Shown: positions 28,106-37,168, numbered from the stretch's first letter. The stretch is DNA of 64,000 nt from 2-12-FULL-35-15 sp036386835 (GCA_036386835.1 DASVUX010000028.1:77865-141864); one strand, 5' to 3'. Translations and numbers: made by a program. The notes: generated from the sequence alone by a model not told the origin.

Positions 28106-29128
28106 ATGGAAGAGAACATTCAGATAGACCAGGCACTGGCCAATATTCAAAAGCTGGTTGACAACATGGAAACGGTGATCCGCGGAAAGAAAACTCAGAT
28201 CCAGTTTGTGATCACCGCTTTGCTTGCGAAGGGACATATCCTGATGGAAGACAATCCTGGTACAGGGAAAACCGTAATGGCCAAAACCCTTGCAAAAAGT
28301 ATTGCAGACTCAACAGGAAGCTCGGGGGTTAATTTTAAAAGGATCCAGTTCACACCCGATCTTTTACCGATGGACCTGATCGGCTCACATATTTTCGATG
28401 ATGTAAAAAAAGAATTCGTTTTCAAGAAAGGCCCGTTATTCTGTAACGTGCTTCTTGCGGATGAGATCAACAGGGCTTCGCCAAAAGTGCAATCGGCTTT
28501 ACTGGAGTGTATGGCTGAACACCAGATCACGATGGGCGAAACAACTTATCCCCTTGAAAAATTATTCTTTACCATCGCCACGCAGAACCCGGTGGAAATG
28601 GAAGGCACTTATCCCCTGCCGGCTGCGCAGCTCGACCGCTTCTTCATAAAGATCTATTTCGGGTATGTTGATGAAGCAACAGAGCTGAATATCTACAAAG
28701 ACTACCTTGGCATCCAGAAAAACCAGGACAATATGAAGCAGGTGCTGAGCATGAAGGAGATCCTTTTTTTACAGGAAGAAACTGAGAAAGTGTTTATCCA
28801 TGATGAGATCATCACAGCAGTAAGAAATATTATCCGTGATACCCGCAATCATCCTGATATTGTTTTGGGAGCTTCCATCCGGAGCGGCATCATTTTCTTA
28901 AAATGCCTGAAAGCATTTGCACTTGTTAACGGAAGGACTTTTGTAACTGAAGATGACCTTCGCGGAATAACACTTGCCGTGCTGGATCACAGGCTGATCT
29001 ACCGGAACCGCGATGCAAGGGTAAAAGCCCTGCCTGCGATCATCGGAAAAGAACTGGACAGGCTTAGTAAACTCAACTTAACCGTAAACCGTACAGCTTT
29101 TGCACCACGCACTGAAGAAAATATTTAA
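28106..29128 (+). CDS. MoxR-family AAA+ ATPase
   Basis: A 340-residue cytosolic AAA+ ATPase. Walker A is EDNPGTGKTVMAK (about 48-60), Walker B is NVLLADEINRASPK, sensor 1 is FTIATQNPVEMEGTYPLP, and the sensor 2 region is GASIRSGIIFLKCLKAFAL. MoxR proteins act as chaperones or remodelling factors for partner proteins that are often VWA or DUF58 proteins. It starts two bases after the transglutaminase gene and overlaps the next gene by 29 bases. Confidence 0.92.
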   Translation: MEENIQIDQALANIQKLVDNMETVIRGKKTQIQFVITALLAKGHILMEDNPGTGKTVMAKTLAKSIADSTGSSGVNFKRIQFTPDLLPMDLIGSHIFDDVKKEFVFKKGPLFCNVLLADEINRASPKVQSALLECMAEHQITMGETTYPLEKLFFTIATQNPVEMEGTYPLPAAQLDRFFIKIYFGYVDEATELNIYKDYLGIQKNQDNMKQVLSMKEILFLQEETEKVFIHDEIITAVRNIIRDTRNHPDIVLGASIRSGIIFLKCLKAFALVNGRTFVTEDDLRGITLAVLDHRLIYRNRDARVKALPAIIGKELDRLSKLNLTVNRTAFAPRTEENI

Positions 29129-31139
29129 TCAGGGATTCTTCCTGCTATTCACTCTCCTGAGTATTCCCTGCCTTGGCCAAAACAAGGCAGCGGAACGATA
29201 TGAGATTGATGCAAAAAGAATCGGGGTTGCCCCTACCGACAAAGATGCATTGCCGCGGAGCAGGGAATTCATCCGCCTCGACAGTACTTATTATGTAGGC
29301 TGGATGTATGAAGGCATCTATAAATATGAGCGGAGTGCGGATTACCTCGGATATAAATTTGCCGCAGTACCCTTGCGGAAGGCCTTTGACCTGCTTGAAA
29401 AGGACTTTGGCTCACAGCTGAAGAACATCTATTCTTCGTTTATTTATTATAACCAGTACCAGGTCCGGATGTCGGACCTCTATACGATTGCTTACGCACT
29501 CCAGAACTGCTATAACAGCATAGAGATGCCAGACTCCACCATGGCGCTGCTTGACCGTATAGAAAGCTTCCATTTTCAAAAAGATTATTTTAATATTTAT
29601 AATGAACGTGCCTGGATCTATCACCGCAACCGCTTTTTCACTTCAGAGAAATATAAGTTCCTGAAGAACTCTGTGGAAGAAAACGAGGAGATGGCATTCC
29701 GCTGCTGTTATCACCAGCTGGACCTTATTCAATACAACAGGCCGGTAAATGATTATTGGTTCGGGACGCAGCAGAGCACTGATGATATTCTTGCAGTAGA
29801 GCACAACCTCGCCCTGATGCATTGTTACATGACAAATTACGACAGCGCTGAATACCATTACCAGCGGCTGATTGAAGGCAACAGGGTCTCATGGAGCAAT
29901 TATGCCAACATGCAGCATGAGATGGGGAATATTGACAGCGCCATTCTTTATTACTCCATGCCTTATACCGGTCGCGAACATGCATTAAGCGAAGCTGATT
30001 ATTATCTTCCTTCCATTTACATTTATGGTGGGCGGACCAAGGATGCCCTCAGCATGGTGAGTGATAAGATCGAAATGAGCGGGTCCACTCCTGGTTTCGG
30101 ATGGTACAACATTGCCCTTGCACGAAGCTACCTGTATGACGGCCAGCTGGACAGCGCAGGATTTTTCCTTGACAAGGCACAAAATTTCAAGGAGCTGCAT
30201 CTCCATACAACGCTTACGCAGCAGCAGTATGAATTCACCATTAATCTTCTGCGGGTACAGCTGCTTGACAAGCAGATGGAACAGGTGAAATTCCTGGATA
30301 AAGGCTGGTGGTACTCTTTCAGTGGTTTGTATGACTTGCTGTCCCTCAAGATCCAGAAAACCATGATGGAATATGTTGTCGTAAATGAGCTTGCTGCTAA
30401 CCCTGAAAGAAAGAGGATCATTTATGATCTTTTCTGCGGGGAATCAACAGTTACGTTTGATGAGGTCATGTACCTCCTTACTGATTTCAGCTCTTCTTAT
30501 TTTCAAAAGAAATGTGACCACAGCAAGCAGAATGACAAGCGTAAAACCGTAAGAAAATACTTCTCACTCTTTTCAACGAAATTAAAATTGGCTGATGGCG
30601 AGGAAAAGGATGCTTATGCTGAAGCCAGCGCGTTGCTAAAAGATCTTAATTCACCCAACGGGATTCCCACTGACACGACTAATGAAAAATTATTCCTTGC
30701 CCGGCTTTATGAGGTGCTTGCCGCATCAGCGGAGGATGATGAAAGTAAGGAATATGACAACTACCAGGATAAAGCGCTGGAAGAATTCCCTCAGCTGGTT
30801 CCTTTCTCCGGGAATACTATAAAGATGAAGCTGACGGTAGCGGGCAATACAAACGGGACAATAAAAGAAGTGATCGATGATCTTAAGGATTGCAATATCA
30901 ACTGGGTGGAAAGCGGCAATAATATTCCTGAAGTGAACATCAGCATTTCTGAAAAGGGGAAAAATTACCAGGTCCTGTACAATGTGATCAGCGGCAGCGG
31001 AAAACCAATTGTATCAATGGGGGAAATGATCTTTACCAAAGCAGACGGGGCGGGAAAAGAACTAGCATTAAGACTCTTTGGAAAAGGCGGTGCCCTGAAG
31101 TATGAGAAGGTTTGGGAGGAGCCGGAGAAGCTGCCTTAG
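29100..31139 (+). CDS. Exported TPR-rich protein of unknown function
   Basis: A 679-residue protein with a signal peptide (FFLLFTLLSIPCLGQ). No ATG is available near the start; TTG at 29100 inside the end of moxR gives the signal peptide, and CTG 29112 is an alternative. The body is mainly helical with TPR-like pairs (for example AILYYSMPYTGREHALSEAD and ARSYLYDGQLDSAGFFLDKA); the last 110 residues are beta-rich (MKLTVAGNTNG, NISISEKGKN). TPR proteins often close MoxR/VWA operons, as BatB-BatE do. It is the last gene of the DUF58-transglutaminase-MoxR run and is not recognised beyond that. Confidence 0.75.
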   Translation: MHHALKKIFNQGFFLLFTLLSIPCLGQNKAAERYEIDAKRIGVAPTDKDALPRSREFIRLDSTYYVGWMYEGIYKYERSADYLGYKFAAVPLRKAFDLLEKDFGSQLKNIYSSFIYYNQYQVRMSDLYTIAYALQNCYNSIEMPDSTMALLDRIESFHFQKDYFNIYNERAWIYHRNRFFTSEKYKFLKNSVEENEEMAFRCCYHQLDLIQYNRPVNDYWFGTQQSTDDILAVEHNLALMHCYMTNYDSAEYHYQRLIEGNRVSWSNYANMQHEMGNIDSAILYYSMPYTGREHALSEADYYLPSIYIYGGRTKDALSMVSDKIEMSGSTPGFGWYNIALARSYLYDGQLDSAGFFLDKAQNFKELHLHTTLTQQQYEFTINLLRVQLLDKQMEQVKFLDKGWWYSFSGLYDLLSLKIQKTMMEYVVVNELAANPERKRIIYDLFCGESTVTFDEVMYLLTDFSSSYFQKKCDHSKQNDKRKTVRKYFSLFSTKLKLADGEEKDAYAEASALLKDLNSPNGIPTDTTNEKLFLARLYEVLAASAEDDESKEYDNYQDKALEEFPQLVPFSGNTIKMKLTVAGNTNGTIKEVIDDLKDCNINWVESGNNIPEVNISISEKGKNYQVLYNVISGSGKPIVSMGEMIFTKADGAGKELALRLFGKGGALKYEKVWEEPEKLP

Positions 31140-31443
31140 AATTCTGTCATCCAATGTTTTTGTGATGGAGTGTGTTGTCATTTTGACTGTAAGGAGAAAA
31201 TCCTAATCTTCAACAAAACACGATTTATAAGCAACAGATCTCTCGGCTACGCTCGAGATGACAGGTAACCTGTGTCATTTCCACTGAAAGGAAAAATCTC
31301 ATGAGCAGATTTCTTACTATCGGTCGACAATATCAAAAAACATAACCAATTTTTACATTAGCAACAATATTTGGAGTAAAGTAACTTCCTTCACTTTCGA
31401 AGCGGAATGTCCGAATGGCGATAAAAACCGTTGTTAGTGCTAG
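31140..31443. repeat. Intergenic cluster of REP-like repeats
   Basis: A 304-base gene-free gap between two convergent genes. It holds at least three units of the dispersed repeat: 31173-31203 (TTGTCATTTTGACTG type), 31235-31263 (reverse orientation, CTACGCTCGAGATGACA) and 31272-31300 (GTGTCATTTCCACTGAAAGG). The second and third are joined by the palindrome ACAGGTAACCTGT and would form a hairpin that could serve as terminator. Nothing coding was seen. Confidence 0.65.
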
Positions 31444-32427
31444 TTATTCTAAAAACCATTTGCGCAGTTCACTTGTTATTTCCTCACAATCACAAAGAAT
31501 GTCGGGGCTTACTCCGTCCCAGTATTCTTTCTTATTACAGTCGGCATCTACTGAGGTGGTAACAATTAAATATTCTTCTTCAGCGATTTTGATCGATTTG
31601 TTAGCGGTAGAAAAACCTGAAGTTTTGGAGCCAAACATTTTGGACGTTTTAATGCTTTTCGTGGAGATAGCAACCGCTTCTCCGGAACTGGAAGTGCGCG
31701 GACCGATTAGCACAGCAATTTTCAATTTTTTATTTTTTAGTTTATAAAAGATTGGTGAGGATAAATATTTGTTTGTTTGTGAAGATTCATTATACCATAT
31801 TTGACCATTCGATTGACTCCAGCTTACATCTTTTTGGCTGCCTATAAAGTATCCTAAAGTGCCGTTTGGGTAGAAAGGAGTTAATGCAATCAACATTGGC
31901 CACATATTTCCACCCGTATTATTTCTAAGGTCAATTATCCACCCATCCAGTTTTTGCTGATCAATAGATTTTATTGAATCAACAATCTCATTAATATATT
32001 TTTCCGCCCTGATCCTGGATCCTTCTTTGTTAAAGACGTCTGTTGCGAACCCCGGAACTTCTATATACCCGATCCCGGGAAGTTCTGTTTTGAAATTAAT
32101 ATTACATGTTCCCGGGAAAGCAGGATCTGTTCGGACAATACGATTACTTTGATATAAATTTCTTCCTTTAGTTTTATAAAATGTATGTGGATTGCCGTTA
32201 AGATCCAATGCCAAAATGATTGCAGAGTCTCTTCGGATTAAAGCTTTTTCTAAAACTTTCCTTTCAAAATCTCTCCAATCTATTTTTTCTTTTTCTAATG
32301 AATTTTCCCGGAATGCTGTAATAAGGTTTTTATAGAACTGTTTTTCATCCGGGGAAAGAGTTCTTTCGACCTGTCCGAAAACGAAGCTTGAAATTGATAA
32401 AAACAAGATTATGTATTTAGCCTTCAT
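31444..32427 (-). CDS. S41 family C-terminal processing peptidase
   Basis: A 327-residue exported serine peptidase. The signal peptide is IILFLSISSFVFGQ. The S41 core is visible as WIIDLRNNTGGNMWPMLIAL followed by IAVLIGPRTSSSGEAVAIS, where the last SSSGE holds the nucleophile serine; the Lys of the dyad would be in KSIKTSKMFG. No PDZ domain is evident, so this is the short form. The gene looks more AT-rich in third positions than its neighbours, and it sits in a patch with repeats, a gene remnant and a toxin-antitoxin pair, which hints at later acquisition. Confidence 0.8.
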   Translation of the reverse strand: MKAKYIILFLSISSFVFGQVERTLSPDEKQFYKNLITAFRENSLEKEKIDWRDFERKVLEKALIRRDSAIILALDLNGNPHTFYKTKGRNLYQSNRIVRTDPAFPGTCNINFKTELPGIGYIEVPGFATDVFNKEGSRIRAEKYINEIVDSIKSIDQQKLDGWIIDLRNNTGGNMWPMLIALTPFYPNGTLGYFIGSQKDVSWSQSNGQIWYNESSQTNKYLSSPIFYKLKNKKLKIAVLIGPRTSSSGEAVAISTKSIKTSKMFGSKTSGFSTANKSIKIAEEEYLIVTTSVDADCNKKEYWDGVSPDILCDCEEITSELRKWFLE

Positions 32428-32506
32428 ATAATTACTACTAGTGGTTTAGGGCGTTGCATTGTGGCCTTTTGAAATCGTAAAACTGCCATCAGCCAAAGTT
32501 CATCAC

Positions 32507-32689
32507 CTACTCAAAACATCTATTCAACAGTCCGCTTACTATGTAAACCTGTGTAACAGTTCGTGTAAATAAATTCAAGTCGTAAATTTGGTCATTGTCG
32601 AGGTTGTACTGCACAGACCACCAACAGTCTTTTGCTATTTCGTCTGCGTATTCTACTTTTTTCCAATCATCATGTTCAGCGCAACGCAC
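32507..32689 (-). CDS. Small hypothetical ORF, possibly a gene remnant
   Basis: About 60 residues from a GTG start. The open frame extends upstream to a stop near 32750 with plausible protein sequence (GRTSIEGDRIIKIECVFVRC) but no ATG, and the composition (CAEHDDWKKVEY, KDCWWSVQYNLDND) looks like real protein rather than chance. It lies directly downstream of higA. It may be the 3' part of a decayed gene or a small gene with an unusual start; no family recognised. Confidence 0.3.
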   Translation of the reverse strand: MRCAEHDDWKKVEYADEIAKDCWWSVQYNLDNDQIYDLNLFTRTVTQVYIVSGLLNRCFE

Positions 32690-32770
32690 AAATACACATT
32701 CAATTTTAATGATTCTGTCGCCTTCAATACTTGTTCTTCCGAAATAACGTCAAATGGCGCCAGACTTATG

Positions 32771-33070
32771 TTATGCTGCGTTGTGAGTACATTGCTTGAT
32801 AGCATTCAGTTCAGCCTTCTTTTCGTTTTTTTCTTCTTCAATGTCAAAGTCGTCCTGAAGTCCAAGCCAAAACTTTGCAGAGTTTCCAAAATATTTAGAA
32901 AGTCTGAGTGCGGTGTCTGCGGTAATACGTCTGTTCCCTTTTATGATTGCCGAAACGCGTGTCTGGGGAATTCCAATGTCTTTAGAAAGTTTATAGGCTG
33001 TAATTTCCAGAGGCAACAAAAATTCTTCTTGCAGAATTTCTCCGGGATGTATGTTTTTTAATTTTTTCAT
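32771..33070 (-). CDS. higA: HigA-family antitoxin
   Basis: A 99-residue DNA-binding antitoxin. NIHPGEILQEEFLLPLEITA is the HigA opening, and the helix-turn-helix follows: YKLSKDIGIPQTRVSAIIKG, then ITADTALRLSKYFGNSAKFWLGLQ, the family's conserved end of fold. It neutralises the toxin encoded nine bases upstream and by family represses the shared promoter. Confidence 0.93.
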   Translation of the reverse strand: MKKLKNIHPGEILQEEFLLPLEITAYKLSKDIGIPQTRVSAIIKGNRRITADTALRLSKYFGNSAKFWLGLQDDFDIEEEKNEKKAELNAIKQCTHNAA

Positions 33071-33079
33071 TTCGGTTGT

Positions 33080-33361
33080 TTAGTGATAATCAATTATTTC
33101 CACTTGGTCAGCATTACCATTATTCCACTTGAAAATTATGCGCCACTGGTTGTTAATTCTAATTGAATAAAAGTCTTTATAGTTCCCTTTTAATTTTTCA
33201 AGTCGGTTCGATGGCGGAACTTGCAAATCTGTCAGATCTTGAGAGTTGTTTAACATTCTCAGTTTTCTCCGCGCCATTTCCTGTATTTCGGTCGACAAAC
33301 CCTTAATTCGTTCACCTTCCCATATTTTCTTAGTGTCCTTGTCACCAAATGATATAAGCAT
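33080..33361 (-). CDS. higB: HigB-family mRNA interferase toxin (RelE superfamily)
   Basis: A 93-residue toxin. The family marks are FGDKDTKKIWEGER at the start, RRKLRMLNNSQDLTDLQVPP in the helices, LEKLKGNYKDFYSIRINNQW and RIIFKWNNGNADQVEIIDYH at the end. HigB cleaves mRNA on the ribosome and is blocked by HigA. The toxin-first order is typical of higBA. A promoter (TTG-N20-TATCTTTG) lies 25-55 bases upstream. Confidence 0.93.
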   Translation of the reverse strand: MLISFGDKDTKKIWEGERIKGLSTEIQEMARRKLRMLNNSQDLTDLQVPPSNRLEKLKGNYKDFYSIRINNQWRIIFKWNNGNADQVEIIDYH

Positions 33362-33370
33362 ACTGCCGTT

Positions 33371-33385
33371 TTACGTTACTTACGT
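33371..33385. promoter_or_regulatory. Possible HigA operator (paired TTACGT)
   Basis: TTACGT occurs at 33371-33376 and again at 33380-33385, between the -7 element and the higB start, where an autorepressor would bind. No binding data; the repeat is short. Confidence 0.3.
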
Positions 33386-33416
33386 CAAAGATAACTAAAT
33401 TGTCAATGGAATCCAA
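33386..33416 (-). promoter_or_regulatory. higBA promoter
   Basis: On the minus strand, TTG (33416-33414) is followed after 20 bases by TATCTTTG (33393-33386), a complete Bacteroidota-type promoter. Predicted start of the mRNA is about 20 bases before the higB ATG. Confidence 0.6.
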
Positions 33417-33560
33417 ATTGTCGAGGAGATAATTGTGTCGGGCTATACACCGAGCAATGGGGCATAACTTTATAAATAGGAGCAGTTTCTAAAAAGCTTT
33501 ACTCATACCCTTAATAAATATAGCACGGATTTTCAAATATGCATGTTAATACGTTTTCAC

Positions 33561-33935
33561 TCAATACACAATCTCATAACCGCTGATCTTTATCAACTCC
33601 GGGGCTTTGTTCCGTATTTTGGGAATAAACACCCCGGTTGCTTTCTTATAAACATGGACAAATTCCATTGCGGTTTCGTTTTTGCAAAAAGCCTGCAAAC
33701 GTTTTAACTGCTCCACTTTAAATTCCAGGTCTTTATACACGATATGCCCGCTGCCATTTACAGATTTCAGCGACAGCGTGATAGCGCCTTTTACCAGCTC
33801 TATTGCAGCATGAAATGTCTCTTCCCTGTGTTCATTGAGCAATTGCTCGAATGATTTAGCTGCCTGGTATTCTGATGGATAAATGATCCCGATCCGCGGG
33901 GTTTGGTCCTTATATAGTTTAATGAGTATCTGCAT
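33561..33935 (-). CDS. Hypothetical protein
   Basis: A 124-residue soluble protein without signal peptide or membrane segment; not recognised. It has alternating helix and strand character, with an acidic/aromatic helix (SEYQAAKSFEQLLNEHREET) and a C-terminal basic segment (FIPKIRNKAPELIKI). The ATG is well supported because a perfect TAATTTTG lies only four bases upstream (33940-33947), which predicts a leaderless mRNA. It lies upstream of higBA on the same strand, with a 199-base gap containing the higBA promoter. Confidence 0.6.
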   Translation of the reverse strand: MQILIKLYKDQTPRIGIIYPSEYQAAKSFEQLLNEHREETFHAAIELVKGAITLSLKSVNGSGHIVYKDLEFKVEQLKRLQAFCKNETAMEFVHVYKKATGVFIPKIRNKAPELIKISGYEIVY

Positions 33936-33939
33936 GAAG

Positions 33940-33947
33940 CAAAATTA
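33940..33947 (-). promoter_or_regulatory. TAnnTTTG element directly before the 33935 ATG
   Basis: TAATTTTG on the minus strand, with only CTTC between its last G and the ATG. A start of transcription at the usual distance would fall on or next to the A of ATG. Confidence 0.5.
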
Positions 33948-33990
33948 CCTTCACATGCATCGAACTGTAGCTACAGAATATAGTTTGTTG

Positions 33991-34026
33991 AAATAAAAAA
34001 CCCCTGTCGCTGTGACAAGGGTTTCT
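33991..34026 (-). terminator. Rho-independent terminator of the gliding-type gene
   Basis: AAACCC (33998-34003) pairs with GGGTTT (34019-34024), with one mismatch and four more pairs inside and a five-base loop. On the minus strand it is followed by a T-rich tail. It lies directly after the stop at 34030. Confidence 0.8.
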
Positions 34027-34029
34027 TTT

Positions 34030-36999
34030 TTACTGATTTATGATCTGGACATATCCGTACTTTGGCTCTTTCAGCTCAGGGCCTTCGAGCACAAAGTAAT
34101 ATACGCCTTCTGAATGTCCTCCCCCGTTCCAGTCATTATGATAGTCTGTGCTTGTATATACTTTGCTTCCCCAGCGATTAAACACCGTTAAAGCTGTTCC
34201 CGGGAAGTATTCTATATTCCTGAATGCCAGCAGGTCATTTTTACCGTCACCATTCGGTGTGAATACATTCGGGATCTGCAGCTCGGTGATCACGTTATAC
34301 TGACCGCTGATCGTATCCCAGCAGCCATTCTCACTCTGCACGGCATGAATAATCGTATATGTTCCTGCCGAAGCATAAAGATGTGAGGGGTCTTCAAGGA
34401 ATGACCAGCTTCCCGTGCTATCACCAAAATGCCAATACCAGTTTGTTATATTTCCTGCCGCGATAAGCGATGCATCAGTGAACTGGATTGTATTTCCAAG
34501 AAAGATCACATCAGGCGGAGAAGTGGAGTAAGCCGCGCTGGGCTTGCTGAACTGGCTTACGGTAACAGTATCTGCTGCGGAACAACCATTACTGTAACTT
34601 ACTGTAACGAAATAATCACCATCTGAATTTACAGTAATTGCTGTTGTATCCTGTAGTGTGGACCACATGTAATTTGCTCCTGCAGGAATGCTCGCATTTG
34701 CAACAAGAACGGAACTGTCTCCCGGGCAGAATGATAATGTCCCTGTGATATCCACAAGCGGGTTTGCATTCACAATGGTTACCGGTGCTGAGGATGATGA
34801 GCAGCCATTCTGGCTTACAGTAACAAAATACGTCCCGCTTCCTGCTACCACTGTATCGTTCGTACTGGAGTTCGACCAGGTGATGGAAGAATATAAAGCA
34901 GATGAATCAACATATATTGTTGCGAGATCAGCGTTACAGGTAAAGAAAGTTCCCAGGATCACGGGTGTAGGTGCAGGAACCGGTGCAGGAACAGTCATCG
35001 TGGTATCGGCAGTACATCCGTTTGCATAGGTAAGGGTAACAGTTATATTTCCTCCCGTATTAACGCTGGCTGTTGAAGATGATGATCCGTTCGTCCAGGA
35101 ATAATTCGCCCCAGAAGGCGGGTTGGCCGCTGCGGTCAGCAATATGCTGTTCCCGGAGCAATAAGAAGTGATGCCACCTGCGGTGAGGGAATAATTGAAA
35201 GGGGAAACCGCGAATGGCGCAGAAGTGATCGTACAGCCGTTTATATCAACAACCGTAACAGTGTAAGGGCCGCTGGTACCGACTGTTATAGAATGATTCG
35301 TGCTGCCCGTTGACCAGTTATAGGTAGCATAATTGATAGTGGTTGTAAGTGTTGCCGAATCACCGTTACAAAATGCTGTAACACCGGAGATCACCGGAGG
35401 CACGGGAGCAGTAACCGTAACCGGTGCAGAAACTCCTGTACAGCCATTTGTATCTGTAACTGTAAGTGTATAAGTTCCGAAACCGACATTAATGGAATCA
35501 TTGGTGCTTGCATTGGACCAGGAATAAGAAGCGTAGATAAGCGAGTCGGAATAAAGGTTTGTTGAACCTCCGCAGGCATATGCGTAACCTGCGATCAGGG
35601 GTGTTGGTGAAGGATTAACAATCACATCCACCACGTTGGTTTTATAACACCCGTTCTCGACTGAGGTCACCCAGTACTGACCGCTGGAATCCACCTGGAT
35701 TGAAGTTGTTGTTTCACCCGTGTTCCAGATGTAACTGTCGAATGTCGCAGGCGTTACACTAAGTGTTCCCTGGCTGCCTTCGCAGAACTCAAAGTTCCCG
35801 GCAATATTGGGATTGAAGCCTGCGAGCCCTGTTGTATCAACAAATACATTCACATTTATTACCGTGGTAGCTGCCGGAGTGCCATTATCAGTAGCAGTAA
35901 ATGTTATTAAATGATAACCGGCATTTGCAGGGCTTGATATGATCTGCACCTGTCCGTTTGCGGAATTGCCCGATGTATTGGAAAGTATGGTCGCACCAGG
36001 CATGCCGTTCAGGTTGATGCCAAGTGATGTCGTCTGGCCGATCTCAGGCGCAAGGAACAGCCCGTTAAGGATAAGCGTATCGCCGGAAGCGCAAATATTG
36101 ATCGTATCACAATTATTGAGTCCGCTTGAAATAGGTGCGATGTTCGTAGAGCTGCAGGCGTTAAAGTAAAACGACTGATTATCCAGCCAGTCAACTCCAT
36201 CCTCGCCACCATAACCGCCATCATATTGCAGGCCCGGGCTATCAAATCTTCCCATCTGGATATAATTAATACCATCACCTTTGTTCAATCCAACTGTTGC
36301 CGGTGATGCTCCTGTGCTGGTTCCTCCAAAACCATTAACCCCACCGGAAGCTGCACCGGTTGTCCACTGCATATCCCCGTAATTGAAACCGATGTTATTC
36401 CCGGTAGGCAGGATAGGGTCAAGCCCGTCCGTTATGATCAGCTGGAAAGTATTCACCTTGTCGGTCATCATGCTGTAATAACCAACCCCCTGCCACGTAA
36501 CGATCATATAAGTGGAAGTAAGTGTATAAAGCACTGTTCCCGTGCCGCGCGTATCTACATCCGCCCAGAAAGGCGCAACCATTATAAAATTCGGATCGGG
36601 AAAGGGATTGGAGGAAAATGTTCCGTAAGCCGTTCCGAAAGATATGTTCCCGTTATTATTTATATAGCATGAAGTATAGTTCGTCCCATAAAAACAAAAC
36701 GTGAAAGGCAGATTAATAAGGTTGGAGCTTCCGTCATCATTAGGACCCATTGCTGGGATCCCGCCTGGGATGAAAGTGCTGCAGCCAGCCGGCATTTTGT
36801 GCACCATGACCGGATGTTCATTATTCGCCTTTGGCGCTGTTCCTTCAAGATTAATGATCTTTGCATTACCATTTATTTTTCCCTCTGCTTTCATCTGCTC
36901 ATACTTCTCCGAACCGGTTGCCGGTATAACAGATGATTGCGCGAAGATTTGGGAAACAAATAAACCTGTGAGAACAACTGATAAAATAATTTTTTTCAT
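34030..36999 (-). CDS. Large secreted protein with gliding-motility (T9SS type B) C-terminal domain
   Basis: A 989-residue cell-surface or secreted protein. A signal peptide (SVVLTGLFVSQIFA) precedes a nidogen-like beta region (about 55-260, with PFTFCFYGTNYTSCYINNNG). From about 390 to 830 there are repeated Ig-like units of about 75 residues with recurring FCxGDSxxL and YxWSTGST/YNWSNGS text. A PKD domain follows (WYWHFGDSTGSWSFLEDPSH), and then the gliding-associated C-terminal domain: IPNVFTPNGDGKNDLL, TVFNRWGSKVY, GVYYFVLEG. That domain targets proteins to T9SS by the type B route. I chose ATG 36999 over the TTG at 37008. Ligand unknown; adhesion is likely. Confidence 0.9.
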   Translation of the reverse strand: MKKIILSVVLTGLFVSQIFAQSSVIPATGSEKYEQMKAEGKINGNAKIINLEGTAPKANNEHPVMVHKMPAGCSTFIPGGIPAMGPNDDGSSNLINLPFTFCFYGTNYTSCYINNNGNISFGTAYGTFSSNPFPDPNFIMVAPFWADVDTRGTGTVLYTLTSTYMIVTWQGVGYYSMMTDKVNTFQLIITDGLDPILPTGNNIGFNYGDMQWTTGAASGGVNGFGGTSTGASPATVGLNKGDGINYIQMGRFDSPGLQYDGGYGGEDGVDWLDNQSFYFNACSSTNIAPISSGLNNCDTINICASGDTLILNGLFLAPEIGQTTSLGINLNGMPGATILSNTSGNSANGQVQIISSPANAGYHLITFTATDNGTPAATTVINVNVFVDTTGLAGFNPNIAGNFEFCEGSQGTLSVTPATFDSYIWNTGETTTSIQVDSSGQYWVTSVENGCYKTNVVDVIVNPSPTPLIAGYAYACGGSTNLYSDSLIYASYSWSNASTNDSINVGFGTYTLTVTDTNGCTGVSAPVTVTAPVPPVISGVTAFCNGDSATLTTTINYATYNWSTGSTNHSITVGTSGPYTVTVVDINGCTITSAPFAVSPFNYSLTAGGITSYCSGNSILLTAAANPPSGANYSWTNGSSSSTASVNTGGNITVTLTYANGCTADTTMTVPAPVPAPTPVILGTFFTCNADLATIYVDSSALYSSITWSNSSTNDTVVAGSGTYFVTVSQNGCSSSSAPVTIVNANPLVDITGTLSFCPGDSSVLVANASIPAGANYMWSTLQDTTAITVNSDGDYFVTVSYSNGCSAADTVTVSQFSKPSAAYSTSPPDVIFLGNTIQFTDASLIAAGNITNWYWHFGDSTGSWSFLEDPSHLYASAGTYTIIHAVQSENGCWDTISGQYNVITELQIPNVFTPNGDGKNDLLAFRNIEYFPGTALTVFNRWGSKVYTSTDYHNDWNGGGHSEGVYYFVLEGPELKEPKYGYVQIINQ

Positions 37000-37152
37000 A
37001 GATATCAAATGATGTTTATTACTGAAGGATGTAAATGTAAAAAAATTGACATTGCCACGGCATTAAAATCAGACTCATTCTTAGCTTTCGGGGTTGCATC
37101 TGTTTACAAAAAAAGAGTTCGGAATTCATCCGCAGGATTCTGTGAAAGCCTG

Positions 37153-37160
37153 TATATTTG
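37153..37160 (+). promoter_or_regulatory. TAnnTTTG element for the MATE gene
   Basis: TATATTTG, a full consensus match ending nine bases before ATG 37169. It lies inside the longer version of the ORF that begins at 37094, so it also argues for the shorter start. Confidence 0.5.
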
Positions 37161-37168
37161 CCACCCTT

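Noticed and set aside
32588..33061. 157-codon plus-strand open frame over higA
   Set aside because: Phe/Cys-rich shadow of the HigA coding sequence; the minus-strand frame has a complete HigA fold and stands behind a promoter with higB.
34030..36999. Regular repeats that might be a CRISPR-like array
   Set aside because: The repeats are in-frame Ig-like protein domains of about 75 residues with diverged DNA, not short identical repeats with unique spacers.
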